A stretch of 64,000 bases of DNA from Christensenella tenuis (GCF_014287795.1 NZ_JACOON010000001.1:681873-745872), one strand, 5' to 3'; positions 32,199 to 40,907 are shown, counted from the first letter of the stretch. Made by a program: numbers and translations. Notes: generated from the sequence alone by a model not told the origin.

Positions 32199-33734
32199 TT
32201 ACATCAGCGGTGCAAACACGCGTAAAATCGCCTGCATCAGACGGATATACCAGGGACGGCGGCATATTTCCTCATAGGATATCTCCTGGCATACCTTGAG
32301 CGTTTCCAAATAATCCTCCTTGAGCTGTCCGATCGTCTTGGTTCCATAGAGCCACACACCGCACTCATAGTGCAGGAATAAGCTACGGTAATCGAGGTTG
32401 ATCGTGCCGATAATCCCGAATTCATCGTCACACACAAAGGTTTTGGTGTGAACGAACCCCGGGGTATATTCGTAAATTTTGACCCCCGCCTTAAGCAATT
32501 CCTCATAATGCGCCCGCGTAAGCAGGAACACCATCTTTTTGTCTGGAATGTGTGGTGTGGTAATACGTACATCTACGCCGCTTTTGGCCGCATTTTCAAG
32601 CGCAGTCATAAATTCATTATCAAGGATCAGGTAGGGTGTATTGATATAAAGATACCGCTTTGCCCTGCTGAGCATATTCATATAGGTATTTTCACTGACA
32701 TATTCATCGTCCATCGGATCATCCGTGAATGGCTGGACATATCCATCGGATTCAAATCCTTCCAAATCCCGCGGTTTCGGCCGGAATACGGAATAATCTT
32801 CATCTTCCTGCATCATAAAATTCCATGCCTGCAGGAACATCACGGCAAACGCCCACGCTCCCGCACCCTTCAGCATAACCGCGCCGTCTTTCCAGTGCCC
32901 AAAGCGTTCGATTGCGTTGATATATTCATCGGCAAGATTCGCCCCGCTGCAAAATGCCGTATGCCCGTCGACCACAGTTACCTTGCGGTGGTTGCGGTTA
33001 TTAAAAATCGATGAGAGCTCAGGCCTCAGCGGATTGAATACCGTAGCCTTGATTCCCATTTCCCGCAGCCGCTTAAAATAACGGAATGGGAGCGTACGCG
33101 CGCAGCCCATGTCGTCGTACATAAAACGCACATCCACCCCTTCGGCTACTTTGCGCCGCAGGATTTCGAGTATGCTGTCCCACATAACACCCTTTTCCAC
33201 AATAAAATATTCCATGAAAATATAGTGTTCCGCTTTTTCCAATTCTGTTTTAAGCTGCTCAAAAAACGCTTCTCCACTGGGAAAATACTCAGATTCCGTA
33301 TTATCATACACGGGGAACGTACTTGCCCGGCGTATATAGTCTGTCTGCCGCAGCGCATCGAGGTTTTTCTGTTTAAGTGTGTGCGTCACTCTGCGGTCCT
33401 GTCCTAAAAGCGGCTTTGATTTTTCAAGTTCCGCTTCCGCTTTTCGGCGCATTTTTCTGGTCAGCTGGCGCTGGCTGAAAAAGATATACATCAGCACACC
33501 GAATACGGGCAATACCAGAATCACGATAATCCAAGCAAGCTTATAAGAGGGGTTCTGCCGCTTGTTTACAATATAAAGCGCCATTACAAGGCTTACCACC
33601 CAGAAAATTGTCCGAATAGTTTGTGATTGATCGTCAAAATACAGAAAAAGACTAATAATGATCCATGCCTGAATGCCAATCAACGCAAATACAATGAACA
33701 TCCGGCTGATGAAGAAGCTAAAAAATTTTTTCAT
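32199..33734 (-). CDS. cls: Cardiolipin synthase (phospholipase D family)
   Basis: A 511-residue membrane enzyme joining two phosphatidylglycerols to cardiolipin and glycerol. Two N-terminal helices (residues about 10-30 and 38-75) anchor it. The two HKD motifs are present: HRKVTVVDG (near 266) and HTKTFVCDD (near 425), each followed by the family GxxN/NLD stretch. GGGAG precedes the ATG by 7 bases. The stop of this gene is 60 bp before the mscS start, and both act at the membrane, so they may share a transcript. Confidence 0.95.
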   Translation of the reverse strand: MKKFFSFFISRMFIVFALIGIQAWIIISLFLYFDDQSQTIRTIFWVVSLVMALYIVNKRQNPSYKLAWIIVILVLPVFGVLMYIFFSQRQLTRKMRRKAEAELEKSKPLLGQDRRVTHTLKQKNLDALRQTDYIRRASTFPVYDNTESEYFPSGEAFFEQLKTELEKAEHYIFMEYFIVEKGVMWDSILEILRRKVAEGVDVRFMYDDMGCARTLPFRYFKRLREMGIKATVFNPLRPELSSIFNNRNHRKVTVVDGHTAFCSGANLADEYINAIERFGHWKDGAVMLKGAGAWAFAVMFLQAWNFMMQEDEDYSVFRPKPRDLEGFESDGYVQPFTDDPMDDEYVSENTYMNMLSRAKRYLYINTPYLILDNEFMTALENAAKSGVDVRITTPHIPDKKMVFLLTRAHYEELLKAGVKIYEYTPGFVHTKTFVCDDEFGIIGTINLDYRSLFLHYECGVWLYGTKTIGQLKEDYLETLKVCQEISYEEICRRPWYIRLMQAILRVFAPLM

Positions 33735-33794
33735 ATAATACTCCCATCGTTTTCCCCGTTACCATTTTACGTTAAAACAGAATTTTACGCAACA

Positions 33795-33831
33795 AACAAA
33801 AAACGCGTGCCGGCGGCACACGTTTTTTGTT
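33795..33831. terminator. Terminator between trpB2 and cls
   Basis: An 11-bp stem (AACAAAAAACG/CGTTTTTTGTT) extended by GTGCC/GGCAC across one mismatch. It ends trpB2 transcripts and lies upstream of cls. Confidence 0.9.
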
Positions 33832-33842
33832 ACGTTTCTCTC

Positions 33843-35216
33843 TTACTTTACAGGGATTTCCGGCAGGCTGTCAAAGCCTTTCTGTAATTCTTCATCTGTC
33901 GGAATATAATCGTTCATTTTTCCGTCATGGTAGGATTCATATGCCGTCATATCGAAATAGCCCGTCCCCGTAAGGCCGAACAGGATCGTCTTCCGTTCGC
34001 CTGACTCTTTGCATTTTAGCGCCTCGTCAATGGCCGTACGAATCGCATGGGCAGATTCCGGCGCAGGCAGGATCGTTTCTTTTTTAGCGAACAGCACTGC
34101 CGCCTCAAACACCTTGCTCTGTTCAACCGCCACGGCCTCCATATACTTGTCGTGGTACAACTTCGACAGAATTGGCGACATTCCGTGATACCTCAATCCG
34201 CCCGCATGGTTTGCGGAGGGAATAAAGCCGCTTCCCAATGTGTACATTTTAGCCATTGGAGTAATCTTGCCCGTATCACAGAAATCATATGCATATTTAC
34301 CACGCGTAAAGGACGGACAGGATGCCGGTTCCACTGCGACAATCCGCGGGTTTGCCTTCCCTGTCAGCTTATCCTGCATAAACGGTGCGATCAGGCCGCC
34401 CAAATTCGATCCGCCTCCGGCGCAGCCAATTACGATATCCGGGTATTCATCAAGCTTTTCCATCGCGATCTTGGATTCCAGACCAATAATTGATTGGTGG
34501 AGCAGCACCTGGTTCAGCACCGATCCGAGCACATAGCGATACCCTTCCGTGGAGACTGCCTTTTCCACCGCTTCGGAGATCGCGCAGCCAAGGCTGCCCG
34601 ATGTATTTGGGTTTTCTGCCAGGATCTTGCGGCCTATCTCCGTGGTATTGCTCGGGCTGGCAATTACGTCTGCATCAAAAGTCTGCATTACCGCTTTGCG
34701 AAACGGCTTTTGCTGATAAGAAACCTTCACCATGAATACTGTAAGCGGCAACCCAAAATAAGAACATGCTTCTGCGAGCGCGGTACCCCATTGGCCTGCT
34801 CCCGTTTCTGTTGTCAGCCCTTTCAGCCCCTGGTCCTTCGCGTAATATGCCTGTGCAATTGCAGAATTAAGCTTATGGCTGCCCGACGTATTATTGCCTT
34901 CAAACTTATAGTAGATCTTTGCGGGCGTGTCTAATGTCTTTTCCAGATTGAACGCACGGATCAGCGGAGATGGGCGGTAAATTTTGTACATTTCCAGAAC
35001 TTCTTCCGGAATATCTACGTAGCGCGTCTCATTATCTAATTCCTGATGCGCCAATTTTTCACAAAATACCGGATAAATGTCCTCCTCCGTCGCCGGCTGC
35101 ATCGTTGCCGGATTGATCATAGGCGCAGGCAATTCTTTCATATCTGCGCGCATATTATACCACTGCTTTGGCATCTCGTCTTCACTTAAATAGAGTCTGT
35201 GCGGAATCTTTACCAT
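33843..35216 (-). CDS. trpB: TrpB2-type tryptophan synthase beta chain
   Basis: A 457-residue PLP enzyme of the TrpB2 subgroup, longer than TrpB1 and often acting without TrpA; it joins indole and serine to tryptophan. The PLP lysine is in SGSHKLNSA (near residue 112), TTETGAGQWGTALA follows, and the phosphate loop is GCAGGGSNLGG. The N-terminal extension (RLYLSEDEMPKQWYN) is typical of TrpB2. AGGGAG precedes the ATG. The T-box leader upstream has a tryptophan codon as specifier, so expression rises when tRNA-Trp is uncharged. No trpA is nearby. Confidence 0.94.
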   Translation of the reverse strand: MVKIPHRLYLSEDEMPKQWYNMRADMKELPAPMINPATMQPATEEDIYPVFCEKLAHQELDNETRYVDIPEEVLEMYKIYRPSPLIRAFNLEKTLDTPAKIYYKFEGNNTSGSHKLNSAIAQAYYAKDQGLKGLTTETGAGQWGTALAEACSYFGLPLTVFMVKVSYQQKPFRKAVMQTFDADVIASPSNTTEIGRKILAENPNTSGSLGCAISEAVEKAVSTEGYRYVLGSVLNQVLLHQSIIGLESKIAMEKLDEYPDIVIGCAGGGSNLGGLIAPFMQDKLTGKANPRIVAVEPASCPSFTRGKYAYDFCDTGKITPMAKMYTLGSGFIPSANHAGGLRYHGMSPILSKLYHDKYMEAVAVEQSKVFEAAVLFAKKETILPAPESAHAIRTAIDEALKCKESGERKTILFGLTGTGYFDMTAYESYHDGKMNDYIPTDEELQKGFDSLPEIPVK

Positions 35217-35253
35217 TGCTTTGCTCTCCCTTCAAATATTTATGAATAAAGCC

Positions 35254-35566
35254 AAAAAGGCTTTTATCCCAACTTTCTGGGACAAAAGCCTAAAACTTCT
35301 GCGGTGCCACCCGGATTGGCGCAATGCGCCCTCTCTGTCACAATCAAACAATTGCGTTTCCATGATAACGGTTGGAAATTCCGTCAGGTATTACTAAACT
35401 CTCGTTGTTCTCCCTGCCCTCATCAGTCCATTCACCGAAAATCCTCTGCTGCAATGATCCCACCACCCATTGCTCTCTTGAAAGCGGTTCTTCCGGTTAC
35501 TCCTCTGAATCACTGGTTTCTCTGTTTATGATTGCTTATTATAGCAGACTTGCCAAAATGTGTCAA
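35254..35566 (-). promoter_or_regulatory. Tryptophan T-box riboswitch with consensus promoter
   Basis: Promoter: TTGACA (35566-35561), 17-bp spacer, TATAAT (35543-35538). The leader carries the T-box sequence GGGTGGCACCGCAG (35312-35299) and a terminator AGGCTTTTGTCCCA/TGGGATAAAAGCCT (35291-35258) followed by five T. The Stem I specifier loop reads GAA-TGG-A, with TGG (Trp) at 35430-35428. Uncharged tRNA-Trp should bind and prevent termination. The T-box class is certain; the specifier is read by pattern. Confidence 0.9.
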
Positions 35567-35573
35567 GGATAAT

Positions 35574-36737
35574 TCATCTTCTCTCTTCGGCTTGTTTCTG
35601 CATTGCCTTAAGCTCTGCCGCAGTGATAAGGTGTTTTTTATTCCGGCTGTCCTGTTCCGTAAAACGCCCGCCCTGTTCCCGTTCGTTATGTGAATCATAA
35701 AACAGGAAGGGCACCGGTTCCCCGCCGTGAGCGCCAGTATCGGAGAACGTAAAGTGGTCAGATGCCACTGAAATTGTATAATCATTTCCAATATTCCCAA
35801 GGAATTCCCCCAGGAATACTCTGTCTATCGCCTCTACAGCCTGCATTTTTTCTACCGGCTGAAGCTCGTGGGAGAGGTCATCCGTTTCCTGAATATGGAC
35901 GTAGATATCCTCATATTCCTTCACCGCGTTAATTGCCTTCTCAAGCTTTTCTTCAAGAAAGTTTTCAAATGTACGGCCTTCCCGTTTCGTGCCAACATTG
36001 GGAAGCCCGGCAATCGTTGTAATCCCGTCCATAAGCAGAGTTTCCGAAAGCGCGACACGGCCGCGGGTGTCGCCTTTGATTTCAGGCATGATCGATGCGC
36101 CCCACATCCACATACCATTTGCAGGGATATCCTTCTTTTGCAGAAAATCATACGATTTTTTCATGAGTTCAAAAAACTTTGCCTGGTTTCCTTCCATCCT
36201 GATAAACGGAGCAATATCCTGTCCGATAATGTCGTGGGCGGGCATAAAATCTACCGGATAAAGCTTCTTCCCATTTTTCACAATCAGCGTGCAGCGGAAA
36301 GAGCCACAATAAACAAGCTCGAATTCGTCGTCAAATACTGCTTCCGCCAATTCCCGCACAACGGGCTCGGCAATCTCGGTCGCAATGTCGTATGCGCTAT
36401 AGCTCTTAATGCGGCTTGTCTCAAAGGAACCGCCCTCAAACGCTACAAGATTGCAGCGAATATATAAATCATTTTCATTCATCGGCAGGTGCAGACCCGC
36501 CGCTTCAATAATCGAACGTCCTCTGTACGTATGGGGGTCAAACCCAAGGAGGCTCAGGTTTGCAACGGCACTCCCTACTTCAAGCCCTTCCGGAATAGTA
36601 AGCACTGTCCCTCCAAGCGATTTTTTGTAAAGTGCGTCAAGGTTTGGGGTTTTTGCATATTCAAGCGGTGTTTTCCCCGCGAGGGCGGCATTTGGCCGGT
36701 CTGCGACGCCATCCAACACCAATGTAATTTTTTTCAT
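35574..36737 (-). CDS. Phosphoglycerate-mutase-like metalloenzyme (ApgM family, divergent)
   Basis: A 387-residue alkaline-phosphatase-fold protein of the archaeal-type cofactor-independent phosphoglycerate mutase family. The nucleophile Ser is in LEVGSAVANLSLLGFDP (near residue 55), and metal-site segments are LVLDGVAD, HIQETDDLSHE and ASDHFTFSDTGAHGG. Several positions usual in ApgM differ: Ala follows the Ser where Asp is common, and the SHE and DHF segments deviate. Some bacterial members of this family are homoserine kinases, so that activity is an alternative to glycolysis. AAGGAG precedes the ATG. Confidence 0.8.
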   Translation of the reverse strand: MKKITLVLDGVADRPNAALAGKTPLEYAKTPNLDALYKKSLGGTVLTIPEGLEVGSAVANLSLLGFDPHTYRGRSIIEAAGLHLPMNENDLYIRCNLVAFEGGSFETSRIKSYSAYDIATEIAEPVVRELAEAVFDDEFELVYCGSFRCTLIVKNGKKLYPVDFMPAHDIIGQDIAPFIRMEGNQAKFFELMKKSYDFLQKKDIPANGMWMWGASIMPEIKGDTRGRVALSETLLMDGITTIAGLPNVGTKREGRTFENFLEEKLEKAINAVKEYEDIYVHIQETDDLSHELQPVEKMQAVEAIDRVFLGEFLGNIGNDYTISVASDHFTFSDTGAHGGEPVPFLFYDSHNEREQGGRFTEQDSRNKKHLITAAELKAMQKQAEERR

Positions 36738-36834
36738 GTCTTTCTCCTTCCGCTATGCTTCATTTCTGTCCCCATTATACGCTATCCGAGCCACGGGTTC
36801 AATCATCACGCAAGAAAACCAAGTTATCGAATAC

Positions 36835-36870
36835 AAAAAAACCATGCCGCTCACCGGAGCATGCATGGTT
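36835..36870 (-). terminator. Terminator after the glucosaminidase gene
   Basis: Stem AACCATGC/GCATGGTT with an inner GCTC/GAGC hairpin, T-run on the minus strand. Confidence 0.82.
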
Positions 36871-36886
36871 CTTCCTTCATTTCCCG

Positions 36887-37558
36887 TCAAGATGCTTCGC
36901 GCATCTCCATGATCTTTTCAAAATTGGTTCGCATCAGCGATTCTACCTGCGTATACCATGATTCCGATCCTCCGCAGTAGCTTTGGCTCACATCTTTTGT
37001 CGTTTTTCCCTCAAAATATTTTCCATTTTCATCAAGATAATCGTCACGCAGCAAGGTCGCCTGATAGTCCACGCAATCCTGTTTCGTTGGAAACTCCATA
37101 TATCCATTATTCCCGTTTTTAATTCCGCCAAGGTTATTGCAATTTTGTGCCAGTTTGCTCTTCCCGAATCCACTTTCAAGCTGTGCTACACTAATCAGGA
37201 AAAGCGCATTGATTCCATGTGTCTGCTCTTTTTCTGCATAACAACTTCCCAATCCCTCGAGCCCGGAATCTTTCAGCAAAGCTTCCAGTTCCTCGGCGCT
37301 GCAGCCCGAAAGAACCGTTAAGTCTCCATAGGGAACATATTCATAGGGCGTAACCAAAGTTTCATCCGTAAATGTTTCAAATACAGCCTCTGAGATGCTT
37401 TCTGCAAGCGCTTCCGCCCGTTCTTCCCCAAACGCTTCCATTTCAGTTGATGCAGATACTCCTGCCGCCATTGCACATGGCAAAAAGGCAGTACTAATTG
37501 CCAAAGCAAGCACTCCGGCACACACAAGCCGGCAAGTTTTTACAAGTGTTCTTTTCAT
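36887..37558 (-). CDS. Secreted glucosaminidase-domain cell-wall hydrolase
   Basis: A 223-residue exported protein: signal peptide with likely cleavage after AMA (about residue 31), a polar linker, then a glucosaminidase domain from about residue 105. ISVAQLESGFGKSKLA carries the catalytic Glu, and NNLGGIKNGN plus YCGGSESWY are family hallmarks. It would cut the N-acetylglucosaminyl bonds of peptidoglycan during wall turnover. No binding repeats (LysM, SH3) are attached. A TGAAAAG/GGAAAGG-type site precedes the ATG. It is transcribed alone. Confidence 0.88.
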   Translation of the reverse strand: MKRTLVKTCRLVCAGVLALAISTAFLPCAMAAGVSASTEMEAFGEERAEALAESISEAVFETFTDETLVTPYEYVPYGDLTVLSGCSAEELEALLKDSGLEGLGSCYAEKEQTHGINALFLISVAQLESGFGKSKLAQNCNNLGGIKNGNNGYMEFPTKQDCVDYQATLLRDDYLDENGKYFEGKTTKDVSQSYCGGSESWYTQVESLMRTNFEKIMEMREAS

Positions 37559-37675
37559 ACTGATTCCTTTCCCTAATTTAGGGGTGCTTCGTTATTATAC
37601 ATCTACTTCTCCATTTTTGCAAGCTTTATGCATTTTTTTAGGGAATCCGTTTATTAATATCAAGTAAAATGTTTG

Positions 37676-37704
37676 TTGATTCCCCACAGGATTAGGGGTA
37701 CACT
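37676..37704 (+). promoter_or_regulatory. Promoter of the DUF2185-like gene
   Basis: TTGATT (37676-37681), 17-bp spacer, TACACT (37699-37704). The spacer begins CCCC and ends GGGG, a small inverted repeat. Confidence 0.55.
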
Positions 37705-37732
37705 ATGTCTTATGAAAAGGAGCGCTTATTTT

Positions 37733-38095
37733 ATGGAACAGCGAAAAAAATATTTTCAGGATCTGGAAAGTTCCCTGGATCCCGGGATCGAAAATGCGGA
37801 TTCCGGATGTGTTGTCAGTGACAGGATTTCTGTAGGCGGTTATGAGATCGGTATCATGTACCGCGATTTTCCGATTCCGGATACATCTGATTCCGGCTGG
37901 GTCTTTCTGGCAGGTGATGAGGATGCCGTTTATATGAATACGCCGGGGAATACCTCTGCTTTCCCCCTGCGCATAATATGCAGTTATGATCCTGCCATCA
38001 TACCCTTTTTGGATTCTGCTTATGAAACGGCATTTATTCGCCAGGAAAACGGCGAGTTTCTCAAGGCCGAACACTTTTTTGATGAAGAAACCTGA
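37733..38095 (+). CDS. DUF2185 / Imm33-like domain protein
   Basis: A 120-residue cytoplasmic protein. The core SGWVFLAGDEDAVYM and ICSYDPAIIPFLDSAY stretches resemble DUF2185, also classed with the Imm33-type immunity proteins found beside polymorphic toxins. No toxin gene is nearby, so the immunity reading is weak. I use the ATG at 37733 with AAGGAG 10 bases upstream; an ATG at 37712 in the same frame is possible. A membrane protein gene follows 45 bp later and may share its transcript. Confidence 0.65.
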   Translation: MEQRKKYFQDLESSLDPGIENADSGCVVSDRISVGGYEIGIMYRDFPIPDTSDSGWVFLAGDEDAVYMNTPGNTSAFPLRIICSYDPAIIPFLDSAYETAFIRQENGEFLKAEHFFDEET

Positions 38096-38140
38096 GCCTG
38101 AAGCATTCCAAATTTAAAATCGAAACCGAGGTGTGTTCCA

Positions 38141-38599
38141 ATGACTGCACGGGATGCAAGTTTCACCCATGCCCCACGAATTAATAAAAAGTACCTGCCT
38201 CTACTGGCAGGAATTGTCTGGAGTATTGCAGGTACGGCCGTTCTTTCGATCGGCCTGCCAGCCCTGCTGGGAAATCCGGATCCATTGTGGCTCTCCCTTC
38301 CGGTGACTGCAGTGGTCTTTTTTCTCTTTTTCAAGCTTATTTTCTTTCGCCTCTTTCGTAAGCATACCGCCCGTATCGAGGCTTTTCCACGTCAAAAAAT
38401 ATGTGCATTCGCATTTTTTGACGTAAAGGGCTATATTATTATGGCATGTATGATTACGTTTGGTATTTTGCTTCGTTCTTCCAACCTCCTCCCACAGTCT
38501 GTTCTCGGGATGCTGTATACTGGGATTGGCGGCGCCATGATTGGCGCGGCGGTAAATTTTATTGTTTCCTTTGTAAAAAAACAAATCGCTGCAGTTTAA
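38141..38599 (+). CDS. Small integral membrane protein, unknown function
   Basis: A 152-residue membrane protein with four predicted helices in two pairs (about residues 18-40, 48-68, 95-113 and 121-143), separated by a basic loop (RLFRKHTARIEAFPRQK). The GTGIGGAMIGAAVNF-like last helix is glycine-rich. GAGGTG stands 8 bases before the ATG. It follows the DUF2185-like gene in the same direction. No family is recognised. Confidence 0.7.
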   Translation: MTARDASFTHAPRINKKYLPLLAGIVWSIAGTAVLSIGLPALLGNPDPLWLSLPVTAVVFFLFFKLIFFRLFRKHTARIEAFPRQKICAFAFFDVKGYIIMACMITFGILLRSSNLLPQSVLGMLYTGIGGAMIGAAVNFIVSFVKKQIAAV

Positions 38600-38615
38600 A
38601 GTTCTTAAAAAACGG

Positions 38616-38643
38616 CAAAATCCCCGGTTCCCCAGGGATTTTG
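38616..38643. terminator. Weak terminator between convergent genes
   Basis: Stem CAAAATCCC/GGGATTTTG with a 10-base loop; on the minus strand it is followed by GCCGTTTTTT. Confidence 0.6.
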
Positions 38644-38660
38644 GAATGCCTGAAAACAGC

Positions 38661-39110
38661 CTACTTCATTAGTTCCCCCACCAAGCGGTTTACAAGCCCG
38701 CCATCGGCCTTTCCCTTCACGCGCGGCATCAAATTTTTCATAATATTGCCTTTATCCTTAGCTTCCGGCTTTTCAATTTCCAGCTGCCGCAAAACATCGG
38801 CAATAATTTGTTTGATTTCTCCCTCATCCATTTGCTTCGGGGCAAACTCCATCAGGGCAGTTATCCGTCTTTCATTCATATCAATCAAATCAGACCGTCC
38901 GGCTTTTTTCGCCCCTGCAAGACTTTCCTCCGCCTGCTTTATTTCTTTTAGAATAATCGTATTTTCTTCTTCCTCAGTCAGCGGTTCCCGTTTATCTTTT
39001 GCCTTTGCTTTCAGCGCCGATAAGAGAAGTGTAAGCGTCTCTTTGCGTTCGCCGTCCTTCGCCTTCATCGCCGCGATCATCTCTTTTTGTACCGTTTCGA
39101 TCTTGTCCAT
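38661..39110 (-). CDS. GatB/YqeY domain protein
   Basis: A 149-residue, almost entirely helical protein of the YqeY family, related to the C-terminal tRNA-contacting domain of GatB. Typical segments are MKAKDGERKETLTLLLSALK, NERRITALMEFAPKQMDE and MPRVKGKADGGLVNRLV. It may help amidotransferase or tRNA handling; the role is not established. AGGGAGGAAAG precedes the ATG. The upstream acetyltransferase ends 12 bp before it, so they are probably one transcript. Confidence 0.93.
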   Translation of the reverse strand: MDKIETVQKEMIAAMKAKDGERKETLTLLLSALKAKAKDKREPLTEEEENTIILKEIKQAEESLAGAKKAGRSDLIDMNERRITALMEFAPKQMDEGEIKQIIADVLRQLEIEKPEAKDKGNIMKNLMPRVKGKADGGLVNRLVGELMK

Positions 39111-39122
39111 AACTTTCCTCCC

Positions 39123-39575
39123 TTATTTCAAATCCTTTTCCATGCACACGACCGCTTCATCCCTGTCAAAACTGCCATAATTCGGAATAAAACGATAGCC
39201 CAGTTTTTCATACAGCGCAATCGCCCACGGCATTTCTTTACCCGCCTCCAGGATTATCGCCGTAAATCCAAATTCCTTCGCTTTTTCTTCAAGCCGTTTT
39301 ACAATCGCCGCGCCAATTCCCCGGCGCCTCCATTCAGGCTTTACCAGAACGCGTTTTATTTCCGCTGCATCGCTTGCTGCGGTACTGCGAATACAACCAC
39401 ACCCGATTGCTCTTTTATCTTCAAGCACCAAGACTACACACGCGGCTTCTTCAATCCGGTTCACATCCCGATATTTTAAAGATGCCTCTCCAAATAGCCG
39501 GAAGTATTCTTGATCCAGCTCTCGGCAAAGAAGCTGAAAACGCGCGTCTGCTCCACTTGTTTCTATCACTCGCAT
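39123..39575 (-). CDS. GNAT-family N-acetyltransferase
   Basis: A 150-residue acetyltransferase with the acetyl-CoA pyrophosphate loop VKPEWRRRGIGAAIVKRLEE (near residue 80) and the C-terminal ALYEKLGYRFIPNYG motif. The substrate is unknown. I use the ATG at 39575: GGAGG lies 8 bases upstream, and an extended -10 (TGCTATAAT, 39603-39595) places transcription start just before it, excluding the longer frame to 39659. Confidence 0.85.
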   Translation of the reverse strand: MRVIETSGADARFQLLCRELDQEYFRLFGEASLKYRDVNRIEEAACVVLVLEDKRAIGCGCIRSTAASDAAEIKRVLVKPEWRRRGIGAAIVKRLEEKAKEFGFTAIILEAGKEMPWAIALYEKLGYRFIPNYGSFDRDEAVVCMEKDLK

Positions 39576-39735
39576 CTTCAATGCCTCCGCATTTATTATA
39601 GCATAACCTCCGGTTTTTTCATGGAAATTCAGAGAAACTATTAGAAAACAGACAGACATATATACGGCTGTAAGGCCTTGATTTCAGGCCGTTGACACAC
39701 ACTGCAAACGTCCGGCACATTTAAGCTATATGACC

Positions 39736-40229
39736 ATGAGACATACGAATGGCTTGCCGCCCCGCAAGAAAGGCATAGTCTCCCTACGTTGGGCGGTATA
39801 GATTTGAAAAACGGCTTATTTCGCGTAAGGCGGTCTATTTCGGAATCTTCTTCCGGCATATTAATTAAACCATGTAAAAGCAAAAAGTCCATCCGCAATA
39901 TTCCTTTTGATGACGAACTATGTCAGACATTATCACAACACTCCGGGCATATTATTATAAAAACCGTATGTGGAGTATGAGTGCAAATATTTAATATCCG
40001 GAAAATATGGTGGGTACATCCGCTCATCCAACCGGCATTCCGGCCGATTTAAGAAATTTTTGAAGTATATGCGGCAAAAGAAAGCTTAGATGTCCTGATG
40101 CTTGCCCCCCACGAATTACCCCATAGCTCTGGCTCAATCCTTTATTCGCGCAGTGTCGATATCATAACCATAAGCAAAACCATGATACAAGAGCATAGAA
40201 ATAACAGTGAAGCTATACTATGTGCATGA
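39736..40229 (+). pseudogene. Decayed tyrosine recombinase (integrase) remnant
   Basis: Pieces of one integrase catalytic domain appear in order but in different frames: KKGIVSLRW (39760s-39790s), then GIDLKNGLFRVRRSI and KSKKSIRNIPFDDEL (to the stop at 39980), then GGYIRSSNRHSGRFKKFL (about 40009-40065), then APHELPHSSGSILYSRSVDI (about 40105-40165). The pattern matches tyrosine recombinases up to the HxLRH box, where the Arg is now Pro. At least three frame breaks and stops make it non-functional. It lies just before a tRNA cluster, a typical integration site. Confidence 0.85.
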
Positions 40230-40373
40230 CAATTTGGAGTTAATGAAAGATGCTATTCTTTTGAGCGCATAACTAAACTGAAATAGACGTAAGTTGGTAT
40301 GATATTTGTACGGCACCTTGCGTCCATAATTATACAAAACAATACGTAATAACACATAAGTAAAAATAATAAG

Positions 40374-40407
40374 AAAAGGCTTCACAATCTGCCTTGTAAA
40401 GCCTTTT
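40374..40407 (-). terminator. Terminator of the tRNA operon
   Basis: Stem AAAAGGCTT/AAGCCTTTT extended by ACAA/TTGT, followed on the minus strand by CTTATTATTTTT. It sits 5 bases after the tRNA-Lys gene. Confidence 0.88.
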
Positions 40408-40411
40408 CCTT

Positions 40412-40488
40412 TGGTGGACCACCAGGGACTCGAACCCTGGACACCCTGATTAAGAGTCAGGTGCTCTAGCCAACTGAGCTAGTGGTCC
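40412..40488 (-). tRNA. tRNA-Lys (CTT)
   Basis: Acceptor GGACCAC/GTGGTCC with encoded CCA; anticodon loop CTCTTAA gives anticodon CTT. The T-arm GGGTTCGAGTCCC is canonical. Last gene of the five-tRNA operon. Confidence 0.95.
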
Positions 40489-40498
40489 AGACCATTTA

Positions 40499-40572
40499 TG
40501 GAGCGGGTGATGGGAATCGAACCCACGCATTCGGCTTGGAAGGCCGACGCTCTACCATTGAGCCACACCCGC
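40499..40572 (-). tRNA. tRNA-Gly (TCC)
   Basis: Acceptor GCGGGTG/CACCCGC with encoded CCA; anticodon stem TCGGC/GCCGA with loop CTTCCAA, anticodon TCC. Confidence 0.95.
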
Positions 40573-40689
40573 ATATACGTCCTTATTCTCTTCCTCCTGC
40601 CGCTTCATTAAACCATTGTGACAGAGGATAAATATTCGCTGCTGCGAAACCTATCTATTGCGCAAAAGCCACACGAACCGTTTGCGAAA

Positions 40690-40763
40690 TGGAGCGGGTG
40701 ATGGGAATCGAACCCACATAGCCGGCTTGGGAAGCCGGTGCTCTACCACTGAGCTACACCCGC
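40690..40763 (-). tRNA. tRNA-Gly (CCC)
   Basis: Same acceptor stem as the neighbouring tRNA-Gly(TCC), encoded CCA; anticodon stem CCGGC/GCCGG with loop TTCCCAA, anticodon CCC. Confidence 0.92.
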
Positions 40764-40823
40764 ATTTCCATCTTTCTAAAATGTACGTTCCCATCATTTC
40801 GATGGGAACGACATTTTACGTCA

Positions 40824-40898
40824 TGGAGCGGAAGACGAGATTCGAACTCGCGACATTCGCCTTGGCAAGGCGACGCTCTACCACTGAGCCACTCCCGC
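40824..40898 (-). tRNA. tRNA-Gly (GCC)
   Basis: Acceptor GCGGGAG/CTTCCGC (one G-U pair) with encoded CCA; anticodon stem TCGCC/GGCGA, loop TTGCCAA, anticodon GCC. Confidence 0.95.
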
Positions 40899-40907
40899 AT
40901 ATGAAAT

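Noticed and set aside
39641..39898. 85-codon minus-strand frame with CxxC pairs
   Set aside because: It is antisense to the integrase remnant; the plus-strand fragments align in order with integrases.
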